Shown here: positions 10,073 through 23,727 of the stretch, piece after piece
Layout of the letters: each line of letters starts with the position of its first letter
How positions within the stretch are numbered: position 1 is the first letter of the stretch
NCBI GenBank assembly: GCA_000787465.1
Contig: JSYX01000061.1
Location: forward strand, 1 to 64,000
Length of the DNA stretch: 64,000 nt
Reading direction: 5' to 3'
Source of the DNA: Thermomucor indicae-seudaticae
Taxonomy: Eukaryota; Mucoromycota; Mucoromycetes; Mucorales; Lichtheimiaceae
Position numbers and translations under genes: made by a program
The notes under the pieces: generated by a model
What the model was told of the DNA's origin: nothing
The model's database searches: none
What the model saw: only the letters and a program-made list of their open reading frames with translations

Positions 10073-11407
10073 ATGCTTCATACAAGCTTCGCCTTCATTA
10101 GCTTCTCTCGTGTTTGCTCGCCTTTTGTTCTGCGAACCAGTAGGCTTCTGTCTACTTCGAGCATACGTAAGATGGATCTTAAAGTTGAACTCTGATATCT
10201 TATAATGACGCCTTACTTTTTCGCTTTTCAGGTTTCGTAAGCGTGGGGTTGAATCATTCCGTTGATAAATATCTACTTACATGGACGATTAGAGCGACCG
10301 TAAGACGACCATCGGTCTTATTGGTCTCGGCCAAATGGTATGCATGCAATGCGGTTTTATGCATGAAAGTTTTGTGTTCAACTAAGAAACCTCCTTAAAG
10401 GGCTCTGGGATGGCCAAGAACCTTGTCGAAAAGGCCAAAGACTCTGTACTGGTGTACGATGTGAATACCGCGGCCGTTCAGCGATTCACAGAGACATATC
10501 CTCGTGCGAAAGCAGTATCCGGCCCGGCTGAGATGGCTGAAAAGGCGGCCACAGTAATTACCATGCTGCCCGAAGCGACTCATGTCAGATCCGTATATGA
10601 CGCTCTTCTGGATTCGATCGACGAAACCAGTATGCTAGTTGACTCTAGTACAATCGATACAGAAGTTGCTCGAGAATTAGCCCTGAAAGTGCACCGTAAA
10701 GGCGCAACGGCATTTGATGCACCAGTAAGTGGAGGTAAGAGAGAATGAAGAGGTAACGTCGACAGACTAGTTTCTGGTAACCACTGTATACAGGCACTGT
10801 AGGCGCCAGTGCGGGCACGCTGACGTTTATGGTCGGCGCTCCGTCCACGGAAAGCTTTGAAAAAATCAAGCCAACATTGGCTCTCATGGGACGCAACGTC
10901 GTATACTGCGGCGCTAATGGAACTGGACAGGTGGCCAAACTATGCAACAATATGCTTCTAGCCATATCCATGATTGGGGTTTCTGAGGCCATGCTGTTGG
11001 GTGCTCGACTGGGTATGGACCCTCTTCTGTTGGCCAGCATCATTAACAGCTCATCAGGTCGTTGCTGGAGCTCGGACACGAACAATCCCCATCCTGGCGT
11101 GCTACCAAATGCGCCGGCCAGTCGAGACTATCAAGGCGGTTTCAGCACGAAACTGATGGCCAAGGATCTGAGACTTGCCATGAAAGCAGCTTCTGATTCG
11201 AACACGAACCCAGTGCTTGGAAGCATTTCAGCTCAAATATATAACGATCTGGCCACTTTGGGCGACTACGGAACGCTGGATTTCTCTAGCGTGTACAAGG
11301 TATTTTTCACAACATGGTTTTATCCGCTATGTATTAATACAATGTTTGCGTAGCGAATGATTGAAGTGGCCGAGACACCAGAACCAAAAAAGATGGAAAC
11401 TGCTTAA
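10073..11407 (+). CDS. 3-hydroxyisobutyrate dehydrogenase, mitochondrial
   Basis: Oxidises 3-hydroxyisobutyrate to methylmalonate semialdehyde with NAD in valine breakdown, in the mitochondrial matrix. Six exons: 10073-10166, 10232-10236, 10293-10337, 10401-10734, 10794-11299 and 11354-11407, totalling 1038 nt (345 residues, usual for the family). The N-terminus is a typical presequence (Arg, Ser, no acid residues, ending LLSTSSIR). The Rossmann motif IGLIGLGQMGSGMAKNL follows, then DAPVSGGTVGA (substrate loop) and GQVAKLCNNML with the catalytic Lys. The second exon is only 5 nt (GTTTC) and is needed to join the presequence in frame to the Rossmann fold. The start lies head to head with the SWIM-RING gene. 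Confidence 0.92.
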
Positions 11408-11610
11408 TCTGTAATGGTTTTTAATTAAAAGAGGAATCTAGTTGAAGAAAAGATTACTATGTACAGATGCAACACTAATGACATGCTAAAAACTAGTGCC
11501 CATGAGAAAGGGTTCTCGGGTAAACGAAGGGGACTATGGTACAGAGTGTTATGGAAAACACGGGAAGGGGGTTGGATAAAAGGGTAACTTGAGACAGGAA
11601 TAAGGTCGAC

Positions 11611-12679
11611 TTAGAGATGAAGAAGGCTTTTGTCTTGAGTTGCGGGGCTTTGAGTGGTCTCTTGTGCATCGAGGAACCATTTAAAGTATTCGTAGACACT
11701 CCAGCTGATGGCTGCACTTGGCATGTGTGTCAACACTCTGGGCTTATAGCCTCTAAAGAAACCACGGAGACCGTAGCGTTGCTTGATGATCGCCATGGCG
11801 TCCCAAAAGCCAGTGGCGTTACGGACACGAGGATCATGGCTCTGACCGCGCGTCTGCAGCAGAGTCTTGGCAACATCGAGTGGAGTAGTAACGGATGAAG
11901 CGACGGCACCCGCCAGTGCGCCTGCAATAGCGTGTGTCTTTGGGTCATACTCGCCGCGAGGGTTCAAGACTTTTCGGAAATACTCGTATGTGGCAAATTG
12001 GATGGATTGGAAAGGTACGGACATGGCCAACGTGGTCGGAAGCGAAATATAAAAGGCCGTGATGCCTTCTTTGGCGTAGACCATGCGCGCGCATTCACGT
12101 GCGGAACGGTAAGTCGAGTCGCGGAGCTGCATGCGTTGCTTGACGACTGATGTTATTGAGGGTGAGCACACGCTAAAAGATCCAGAACCGAAAACAAGTA
12201 CGTACCATCAAAAGGGGTCATCAATGCATCATGTGCAAAGGTAGCGCAAGCACCCGCAGCTGCAAAGCCAAGTGTATCACTTTCATCCTCAGCGCCAAGC
12301 TGCTCTTTGCAGAATTCATAGGTAGCGAAGTGAAGAGCGTGTGCAGGTCCAGCACCCATCACAACCGAGTTGACACCGCGCCATAGGTTCTTGGAGGCAA
12401 TTTTGAATGGACTGCCCACGGTAAAAGCAGCTTGAGCAGTTGCAGTGGCCGCACCAGAACTAATGGGGACTCTCGCGTTCTGAATCACTTGCATTCTCGT
12501 CTACACAGTCGCGTAAATCTTTCATGTCACGCACGAACCAAATGTCTGGATTGTACCTTTATACTGTCAACGGGATACATGGCACAATGCTCGGCAATAC
12601 CAGCCAACGCACCTGCCATCGCATTTTGAGCCATCGATGTGTTTCCTCCAAGGGATTCATAATCGTACTCGTCAGCCAT
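11611..12679 (-). CDS. Mitochondrial iron carrier (mitoferrin, Mrs3/4 type)
   Basis: A six-helix SLC25 carrier of the inner mitochondrial membrane that imports iron for heme and Fe-S synthesis. Exons 12679-12557, 12500-12206 and 12146-11611 total 954 nt (317 residues). The three carrier signatures are PVDSIKTRMQ, PFDVVKQRMQ and PLDVAKTLLQ. His residues sit in GIAEHC, AHALHFATYE and THMPSAA, corresponding to the three His that matter for transport in yeast Mrs3. Introns of 56 and 59 nt have GT-AG ends; the first falls within signature 1 and the second within signature 2. Iron specificity is inferred from these residues. Confidence 0.9.
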
Positions 12680-13524
12680 CTTTGAGAAAGAAACAGGAGT
12701 TGGGAGTTTAATGTAATATATATATAGTGAAGGAAGAGCAAAGATTATAAAAGTAAGAAGGGAAAAAAAACGCAAACTGTTTTCCCGGAACAAGGGATTT
12801 ATAAGAAAAATTTGAAAGGATCAGATACGGAACTTGATATTGCAAACCCGAAGAGCCAATCATACTGCATCTGATAAGCAACATCTTTCTTGTGTACGCG
12901 AGGCACAACTCCGAAGTCCCCCGCATCTCGCTTTTTTACGCGTACGTCTTGGCTGTCAATCCTCATAATGCCACATCTGACATCTGCTAATACGTCACGC
13001 GTTTTCGAAAGTGTCATAAAGCATGACAACTAGTGGTTTCAGTTGCCAGTTATATTGATGGTCTCATGACAACTGAGTTATCTGATGCAAATTTGCATCT
13101 GATAATTTCTTTCATCGCCACGGACGGTTTACGGGTTTGATCTCTTTACTTTTCTTCCCCACACCTAATGAAGTGCTTCATTGGCCAAAGCACATCCTAT
13201 CTTTCGCTGTCACACAGTATACGTATTGCTTAGCGTTCGCAAAAAATCCCACATTCTCTTACGGGATATTTACGTCCAAACAAGCTTCAAGGCAACAAAT
13301 TTTCCAATAGAAAAAAAAGGAAAATGAAGATACCTGCACTTTGGTGGGAACAATGCGTGCTCATCGCCATGTTCATAAAAGGCGAGAAAACAAAAAGAAA
13401 AAAGAGTTTCCTCAGAAGGAAGGGTTTTGCTTCGGGCTTTATTGACCCCCGATTCAAAGAGAATATCCCTACTGTACGAAAGGATCAAGACGCTCGTGTT
13501 AACACTAGGATGTTTATCCATACA
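12680..13524. other. Intergenic, mitoferrin promoter side
   Basis: About 0.85 kb between the mitoferrin start and the stop of the small minus-strand gene. A plus-strand open frame at 13324-13635 is Lys-rich and has no recognisable domain; I treat it as chance. A small perfect hairpin or regulatory motif was not seen. Confidence 0.4.
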
Positions 13525-14266
13525 TCAGCGGTTCAAAGGAAATGCTTTGACCGATGCATAGTAATAGCAACGAACGACATAATAAAACAAGCTCATCCAA
13601 CGACGAGTCTCCATTTCCCAAAAAGCAGGATTTAACGCGGCATTTTTCAGTCTTGCGCGTGACCTTTCGAGATGCTTGTTCACGGCAGGCAAAGTCCAAT
13701 ACATACCCTTGGGAATTTTCGATGACCATGTCCCGTGCCTCTTGCAACCTTCTGAAACAAAATTGGAAAGGAAAATACGGTGTTACTGCAACAATTGTAG
13801 ACTAACCTTACAGAGTTTCAGGCGGACGCGCATATCCTGTGGTGAAGACTAGCTATCTCTTGTTTGTTAATCAAAAGTCTGCGTTTCCCTCTCTTTCAAG
13901 GTGTAACTGCACCCAGATAAATGGCGGTTACTTGGTCGGCGAGAATTTGAATCGTTGAGGATTAGTTCCGCAGGACGATTGGTTGTTCTTGCGTAATCTT
14001 ACAACCTCGCGCTCATTCCGCGCTCTTCACGTAATTAGGAGCCGCTTCATAAATTTCTCGCATGATATTCTGCCAATAACAGCGCTCGCCCACCAATTCG
14101 TTGTCTTTAGGGTATCATACCGGCTATGCGAATCACAAAAGGTAGAGATGACGAAGCCGAGTCTGTGTGTAGATTGGTATTTGAGACCTCAAGCAATTTC
14201 TTGAGGGCGTCTACCCTGGCTTAGAATGGTTCCAATTTGCAGCAATGAGCGCATGGCAGCTGCCAT
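13525..14266 (-). CDS. Small unrecognised protein (five short exons)
   Basis: Reconstructed from splice signals: 14266-14215, 14104-14031, 13836-13807, 13751-13707 and 13608-13525, in total 285 nt, ending in TGA (94 residues). All four introns are GT-AG and every junction keeps the frame. The protein begins MAAAMRSLLQIG, contains ERCYWQNIMREIYEAAPNY, then a basic GTGHGHRKFPR block and an aromatic tail. I do not recognise the family. The small size, basic character and helical N-terminus would suit a mitochondrial or ribosome-linked protein, but that is only a guess. The last exon junction is the weakest. The ATG is 248 bp from that of the divergent MYST gene. Confidence 0.4.
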
Positions 14267-14514
14267 GACACACTCAAGCGGGGTGCATGCAGTCAAGGTT
14301 GCAGCTTTGCCACAAGGTTTGATTCGTTCCAAGCGGTTGACGTTTGATTGGAAGTGTTTGAGTGCAACCTTGTCCCACGAAAGTCCGAAGTCGAAACTTC
14401 CGCTGCTGGGGCATCTTTTTCTTCTTTGAAACTGCAGACTTCGACCAAAACCCCGCAGCAGAGCGAAAAGTAGCACATCCCTTTGAATCATCTTGTAATT
14501 TTGAGGCCAGCATC

Positions 14515-16441
<1,927 letters not shown>

Positions 16442-16777
16442 TGATTTTTAGCACAGCTGACATTCACGCTGTCGACAATGTCTTTATTAGTGTGCTTCAC
16501 GACAACCATACGGTTCCCATTTTGCTGCTCAATCCCTGACCACACTCTCATTCATTTACTGCGATACTATCGTTAGGATCCGTGTTATGGTTAATCAACA
16601 GACTTGTATTATAAGGACACTGATAAGGAGACTGAATATGCCTGATAATAAAACAAATACTCTACGAGGGGTTGAGCAAAGGCGAAGAATGACTATACAG
16701 ACTGACTCGTTAGAATTACAAAAATTAAAGCACGGCTTCGAAACTTTTGCAATGATGGTTTGGTGTATGAGCTACTT
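16442..16777. other. Convergent intergenic region
   Basis: The short space between the stop codons of the MYST gene and the MFS transporter holds their 3' ends. No other feature was seen. Confidence 0.5.
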
Positions 16778-18708
16778 TTATGATTTGTTCTGTTGGACTT
16801 CAAGACGCTCTGCACGCTCACGTCTCCATCGAGGACCGTAGATGACTTCGAATATCATGGGTATCCGAGAGAGCAACAGGATGCCTGATATGACGGTGAA
16901 AACCCAACCTACACCGAGCACCTGAATGCCAGGAAGAATGGCAGTTGTGGCGGCAGCACCAAAGAGACAGCGAAATATGTTGTTGGACGCAGTGATGGAA
17001 GCAGAATTTTTAGGATAAAGATCCACAAGCAAAGTCTGGATGGCATTGAAGATGGCTTGCGAGGTGAAGCCGACTAGAGAAAGAGATTAATGCATGAAGG
17101 GCAATACAATGAGATTAAGACTTACGGATGAAATGGATTACGAGTATGACAGCGAGATGGGCCTTGACGTAGAGGCACCATCCGTAGACAACAAGCAAGA
17201 TATTGAAGATGGCCGCGTGGAACCATGTGCTTCTCATCCGGACTCGTTCAAGTGGTATACTGGAATCGGACAAGCCAATCTGCGACACGATCGACAATCG
17301 CTGTTGCATGCGACGGTAGTCGTAGTTGAGGATCTTGCCTTGCACAATGGAACCTACGATGCATCCGATGCCGTTCGGAAAATACGATAGGCCGGTCCAC
17401 ATGTCGTTGAGGCCATAGAGGTTGCTAAAGAGGTATGGTACGCTTGTCGTGACAGTGTAGCAAGCGGCATACTGAACGCTGTAGTAGACCAAGAGGATCA
17501 AGATATCCTTTTCCTTGGCGTACATCAGTGGTTGCAGAGGACCAAGAAGCCATTGTTTCCACGTCATGTGGGGTCTTGTTGCCTTGATCGCGGTACCATT
17601 ACGTTTGCGTTCCTTACGGTGGCGCCACCATTGGATTGGGGTAGGGTTTGCGTATCCAGATCCATTACCAACCAGGGATCGAAGGGTTTCTGGCAAGAAG
17701 ATAGCGAGCACAAGCCAATGCGCACCGCCAAAGATGGCTAGTAACCAAAAGATCCATCGCCAGCCCAAGTATTGCGAAACAACACCACCTACGGCAGGGC
17801 CGACGACGGGACCCAAGTTCCAACCAAGCGAATACCAGCCGATATAGCCTCCACGTTTCGAAGGAGGTGTAACGTCGGCTAAAGGATGATGAGTACCTGG
17901 CTTAGTGAAAATCTGAATGGACAGGTGCATTACCTATTGTTCCAGCCCCAATGGCGATCACTGAGGCTGCACCAAAAGCTTGTAGCATACGGAATCCGAG
18001 TAGAAGGCCATAGTTTGTTACTAGCGCAAGACCGACATTGGAAAGGATATAAGTGAAGAGGGTGGCAAGATAAACAGGACGGCGACCGCGGGTATCGGCT
18101 AAAGCGCTCCAAAAGGAAGGAGAAATTGCTTGGAATATCATGAAAACCGTGACAGTCAAGTTCCTATCGTCCAACTTAGTACATATCAAAGAGGAGTCAT
18201 TCAGAAAAGCTAAACTCACACTTGCTGCGACGTAATTTTGAGTTCCTGATACAGAAGCAGAATAAGCATCGATTATCTACTGAAGTTCATAGTCATAGTG
18301 ACTTACCGATTCGATGGTGTTCATTGCAGGAAAGTAGCTGTTTACTGAAAAGGGGGCAAAAAAGGCGGCTATGGATGCAAGAACGACAATCCACCTGACT
18401 TTAGCTTTGGAAAATACAGTGTAAGGCTGTTTGGCCTGAATGCTTGGTTTCTCTGGCTCTTCCTCGACTTCAATTATTGTCATCCTCTTCTGTTCGTCCT
18501 GCAGATCAACCTTCTTTACAGCCTGTAAATCTGTCAACCGCTTTTTGTTTCGAGTTGATCCGGTTGGGCTAAGGTTCCCATTCTCGTTGACAGTGGCGCT
18601 ATCTGCAACACTGTTGCGTTTGTCGTCGGCCACAAGCGTCTGAAGAGAAAACTGGCGGTGGATCGAACTAGGAGCGCTCGATGAACGTTGATGCTGTGGT
18701 GTTTTCAT
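16778..18708 (-). CDS. MFS transporter, DHA1 drug:H+ antiporter-like
   Basis: A multi-pass plasma membrane carrier. It starts at the ATG at 18708 with a Ser-rich cytosolic N-terminus of about 110 residues (APSSIHRQFSLQTL, acidic VEEEPEKP) and ends ERAERLEVQQNKS. MFS motif A is ADTRGRRPVYLATL, and the antiporter motif C is GWNLGPVVGPAVGG in helix 5. At least four short introns interrupt it (near 18220-18300, 17890-17940, 17035-17080 and between the first helices). The pattern fits fungal DHA1 exporters of the Qdr/Aqr/Flr type, which move drugs or small organic acids and amines. The substrate cannot be told from the sequence. Confidence 0.85.
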
Positions 18709-20290
18709 GGTGCTGTTTCTATTCGTTTCGTTGTTTGATCTATCGACTATTGATACACAGATCACGCAAGCAAAAGAGGAAAGGAAAAGAGGGAACGACC
18801 AGCGTTAAGAGTGGACAATGGAATAGTACTTTTTTTGTGAGGCTTCAAGCAGGATATTCTGTAATCTTTGAAGGGATTGCTATATTTATATAAATACGAG
18901 CATTGCGTGCGTGCTAGGTGTCATCTCCACTAGCTCCGAAAACAACGAACACGGAGCCACAGCACGCACCTTACCTCCTTGAAAGATGGTTACAGAAAAG
19001 CTATCAATTATACTGCAAGGGTTTATTGTATAATAACAACAGATAATTTTATCGCTCATAAAGACGCATTGGACCGGGTACGTGTAGCACAAAAGCCGTT
19101 AGATCTTAGTCAGTTAGCAAGTGGCCTATCATGGGCCATTCTTTGCGCATGTAGTAATGATCATAAAATGAGATATCAGCATGATTTGAACCCTAACTTT
19201 ACAATTAAAAAAGGCGACGATCCGACGAAGTACGACTATCTGACAATGTTCCTGTCCATCCTGTCTGTAATGGTAACCTCACCTTCTCCATTATTGATCG
19301 GTCGGTACCCCCTTGCCCGCCTCCCGCCTTTTTTTTTGGTTCGATGGACCATTTAGCAAACAATTCCCGTCCAAGATGTCATTGAATCGTATCCTTGCGA
19401 TATGCATTGGACAGCTTTGACCAGATGAGACGGCTAAATGAAAGACGGCGAAGAAACCAACGTGATTAGGGGATCTGCCGATAGATATCTTTAGATAGCA
19501 AGTCGGTCTTTTCTCCTTGGCCTTAATCATTGAGTGCCCCTCTCTTCTTTTCTCTCTCTGTCACACCTGTATTTCAATTTCAGAATCCTCAATTCTACCT
19601 CTGCCTGCTTATTAGTTATTGCTGATGGAGCTGTTCGAAAGGTCCCCTGGTCTCCCCTTCTTGCAAGGTCAGGAACTTTGCTGCACAAAACCGAACAATT
19701 GGCTCATGCACTCGCTTATTAAACGTGCTCTGTGTTCCCTATTAGTGTTTGCAAGCTGGGCAGCTTTCTTTCATTGTTTACAGGATGTGAGATTTACTTA
19801 AAGAGTAACGTCCCATTGATAGTTCCATTGTTATTTTCCAGAAAATGTGTTATCCTAACTCATTATATCCTTTGCCTGCTCCGCACGTCCTTCCTTTTTC
19901 TTCCTCTTTTCCCCTGGTTTCCCGTCGATCTCTTGACTCCACGAGATGACGGGGCGGTGTGATCTCCCCGCTAGGTCTTTATGATCACGAATGCATGTAA
20001 GATAATGACTGTAGTCTGCCATAGTTGGTAATATCCCGTTCAACGTCAAAGCAACAAAGAATAACCGTGCCCAGCCAGGTCAGGTCAAGTCTAGATCATG
20101 TTTAGCAAGGTTCGGTCTTGTGTTCTAGAATAAGAAATCCCAGCGGATCGATTTCCGTAAGCATCTCCGTTGGCCACGCGGTATTATGCAGAATGATGAC
20201 ACCGCAAGATCCATAGCTCTCGTCGATCCTTGCAACAAATATGACATTGTCCCTAACCATGATTGTGCATTGACATCAATACAAAACCAG
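18709..20290. other. Long intergenic region
   Basis: About 1.6 kb between the DHA1 transporter start and the pogo-like element. CT-rich patches occur near 19310 and 19540. No open frame shows a domain, and no RNA gene was recognised. Confidence 0.45.
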
Positions 20291-20320
20291 TACAGTAGAC
20301 CCTCGCAGAATTGATACCGG

Positions 20321-20509
20321 TTATCAAAAATGCAAAGTTGGATACTCTTTTACCCGTCTATTCAATGGCGAAGTGGCACCAGAGTAGTACATAATGGAGT
20401 TGTACAGAAGATACTCGCAAAATTGGTCAATTCCGTTTCCAGAAGCTTTTACCAGTTATCAAAAATCCAAGGTTGGATACTCTTTTACCCGTCTATTCAA
20501 TGGCGAAGT
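20321..20509 (+). repeat. Direct repeat, 54 bp, two copies (offset 135)
   Basis: 20321-20374 and 20456-20509 differ at only two positions (both start TTATCAAAAAT and end CAATGGCGAAGT). The second copy is also preceded by a diverged copy of the terminal sequence (ACTCGCAAAATTGG), so the left end of the element was duplicated internally. Confidence 0.8.
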
Positions 20510-20833
20510 CTCACCCGAGTGGTGCATAACGAAGTCGTGCTTCATCATGCCGTGATACTGTAGTACGTAATGGGGACTTGTCCCAAACTTTCATGCAGTT
20601 ACGCTCAAGGTGCTTCTGAATGGTAACGATCTTCTTGATCAGGTAGTACAGATCTTCGGGGATCTCGGGTGCAAGACCCTTTTTCTATCTCGTTTCCATA
20701 AAATTTATAAACATAAAGCATGAAGTTCATTCTGACAACCAATCAGAATCGATAAAAAGATCTCATGATTGACATAAACTTCATGTGCTTTTGACAGTGT
20801 AACCTTTCTTTAAAGTTGTTGTATCCATACAGT

Positions 20834-20926
20834 GGAGGACTCCGGAAAACCCGAATACAATAAAATTTATACAGATCTCTCGCGTGCATATTTTATTTTA
20901 TTTTATTCAGGTTTCCGAAGTCCTCC
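20834..20926. repeat. Foldback inverted repeat (~33-bp arms)
   Basis: The arm 20834-20866 (GGAGGACTCCGGAAAACC..TAAAAT) pairs with 20893-20926 (ATTTTATTTTATTC..GTCCTCC) with few mismatches, leaving a loop of about 26 nt. It could be a tiny nested MITE. Confidence 0.65.
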
Positions 20927-21341
20927 AATAAAGACGACCTGTCCACACCGCTTACAGTACAATCCGTGAATGAAATCAATCGTAAGCAATTAGCCGTGCC
21001 GTTCCTGGATCAGCACAGCTTTACCGGGATTCCGTATGCCGCCAGCCATACACACTCATTGTAGCAACGAATCGTCCCGTCAAGCTCCTAATCTATAATC
21101 CTCCTCTCGTCTATAAAATAGAAGTGCAATTCTCTCAATAAAACGTTTTCGATCTCCTTCCGAGTCTCACTGGACATCTTTGTCTATTCTTATTAGTGTG
21201 ATCTATTGCTTATATCAAAAGTCCATCTACTATGTGCATGTGCTTCAATCTCTTCTCTTTGCCAACTTCTACACGCGGTTTCCGTTTGTTGATTCATTAT
21301 TATTAAATGTTGGAGGACCAGCTTTGCATAGGTCTACTGTA

Positions 21342-21678
21342 CAGTCAACCTGGTTATAATCACACTGGTTTTCAGCACGTTCTACTGTAAGCGTTAGGCT
21401 TTTACCTGTTTTCAATTGGTTCATCTATAGGTGAACCCTATTTCAATCCCTATCACCAAAAATCTAGGCACAAGATTATACTTCGTCCTGAAACAGATGC
21501 AAGAAACCAACGTGATTATAACCAGGTTTAATACTTGCAAGTACTTTACATTTTGCCCTTTGGGTGGCATGAAAAATCACAAAAAGGTAAGATGCATTAT
21601 TACGAATATTTAGAAGTGTACTAGAGAAGTTTGGTGTACAGTGAAGAGGTAAAGGGTTTGAGTTAAGCTTGAGAATGA
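21342..21678. other. Short intergenic stretch beside the pogo-like element
   Basis: It starts with CAGTCAACCTGGTTATAATC immediately after the element's TA, which itself resembles a transposon end. A CTACTGTA follows near 21382. No gene was seen. Confidence 0.35.
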
Positions 21679-23727
21679 TTAAGTCATGTATCTGAAATCA
21701 GGGTGCTAAATGAACAAAGAGATAACATGTTAGCGTCAAACACGCAATTAAGTAAAATCAGGCTTACCATATCGCAAAGGTCTTCGCCTTGGCATGCCTT
21801 CTGATATTCTTCAAGTGTCATGTTGTCGCGTTTCTTATTGATACGGTGCAGCAAGTACTTGAACAGACACGATAAGACGACAACACCTGCCATAAGCCCG
21901 ACACAGATCTCGTGCCCTCGAGTGTAGTATGGCGCGTCATCCGCGCGATAGACCTGCCCGCCAATGGCGCCACCAATATTACCGATCATGACACAGATAG
22001 CTGTTGCAACGCTTCGCTTTGTATGGCCACCAATATTGTTGCTGAACCAGGAGAGCATAGCGGGAATCTGCGCGAATACCCCAACTGTCGTGATACAGGC
22101 TGCAATATACATTGCCACTGGACCACTGTCCTTTAGGACAATCAAAAGAATGTAGCCGATCATGCCAAAAAATCCAGGGACCGCTATATGAAGACCTCTT
22201 TCACCCTTCCTGTCTGCGTGCATAGCCGTCAGGATAGTGGCAACACAAGCTACCGGGCTTTAGTCAATATCTCCTCTTGCACCTAAGCGATTCTGCGCAG
22301 ACTTACCGAATGCATAAGGTGGAGCAGACATGGCTTGAGCACGCAAGTCGGTAAAGCCCATACCCTTGATGATAGATGGCAGAAACATGCTTAGACTGTA
22401 CAATGGCGTCGACGTGCAGATGTAGACGGCAGAGTGCATGTACACCTTCCAGTCCAGAAACGCTGCTCGGAGTTGTTTCCATGAAAAGTGTGTTTCAACA
22501 GATGGTCCAGCATCTTCTTTGAGACGGTGGATGATAATCTCTCGCTCGCGGTCATTCAAAACTGAGATGCAGGAACATGATCAGCTCGCGATATACAAAT
22601 GGAAAGCTACTACATACATCTCCCTTTGCTCTCTGGGAGGTCCGGTAGAACAAAATAGGTTATGCAGGCAAAAATCAAAGTAGGAATGGCTTCAATGATA
22701 AAGATCCATTGCCAACCGTGCAATCCTCGTATACCGTCCATTTGCATGATACCATAGGCCTAAGCATGGATTTAGTTGAGTTGATCCGCACTCTCTCGCC
22801 TCATTCCAGATGTTTACCAATACACCACCAAACGCCTAGCAATTGTTCGCGTCAGCAAAAAGCGGATACAAAATGATTCATTCAACTTACACCAGCGAGA
22901 GTTGCACAGCCAAAAAAGAAAGCCAGACGAGTCGCCTGTTCTTTACGGGTATACCAGAGTGTAAGGTAAAAGATACAGCCCCTGCATAGAAATGCAAGTT
23001 AGGTCGGAGAGCTTGTTGTAGGTGAATCTGCACTTACGGAAACAGACCGGCTTCCGTGATGCCTAGAAAAAAGCGACTGGCTAATAATCCAGAGCCATTA
23101 TGAACAGCCGCCATAGCAGCCATTGTCTAGATACAACTTAGGAGAGGGACAAAGAGCCACGGGATCTGCGGTCTTACCACGCCCCAGGCCATCATGACCA
23201 GTGAGATCCACTTGCTCGGCCCGATTTTCTTTAGCATCAAGTTGGACGGAACTTCAAAAATAATCTAAAGACAGCTCAGCATAAAAAGCCATTATCTTAT
23301 CTCAGCCATCCAACCAAAGGCCTCTGTAGACGATGACTCGGTCCATACATAGCCAATAAAGAAGATCGAAAGTGCCCAGTTGTATTGATTGTCGGTAATG
23401 TCGATATCTTGGGTCAGTCCCGCGATTTTGGCGTTGCCTACAGAAGATTTGTTAATCATGAACTGTTTCTGCGCGAGAGAAATAAAGGAGACAATTACCA
23501 ACGTTGACACGATCCAGAAACGAGCACAGATACAGAATACCGATGTAAGGCACAATTCTTCGATCCAGCTTCCACCGCAGACGTTTCCATTCCTTTTCAT
23601 CGGGCGGTACATACTCATGGTCGCTGTCCACGGATTGATGCGTCACTTTCACCAGATCCGCGACCCGATTATTATTCGTCTTTTCATTTGCTGGAAGAAT
23701 TCCGTCCTCTGGACCGGCAGCGGTCAT
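21679..23727 (-). CDS. MFS transporter, anion:cation symporter (Dal5/Tna1-like)
   Basis: A plasma membrane carrier of the ACS family, which imports allantoate, nicotinate, pantothenate and similar anions with protons. It starts at the ATG at 23727 (MTAAGPEDG). The N-terminus is WKLDRRIVPYIGILYLCSFLDRVNVG, the family hallmark in helix 1, split there by an intron. Later parts include WKVYMHSAVYICTSTPLYSLSMFLPSI and a C-terminal half with GHTKRSVATA and IGGAIGGQVYR. The last exon is tiny (21707-21679) and gives HPDFRYMT, an ending frequent in this family. About nine short introns are visible. The substrate is unknown. Confidence 0.88.

Larger units (their letters stand above)
20293..21339. mobile_element. 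Non-autonomous pogo-like element with TA target duplication
   Basis: The left end reads CAGTAGACCCTCGCAGAATT and the right end, reversed, CAGTAGACCTATGCAAAGCT. TA stands directly outside both ends (20291-20292 and 21340-21341), as for Tc1/mariner/pogo insertions. The 1047-bp body has no transposase frame, so it would depend on an enzyme encoded elsewhere. Inside are a 54-bp direct repeat and a foldback hairpin, listed separately. Confidence 0.6.
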
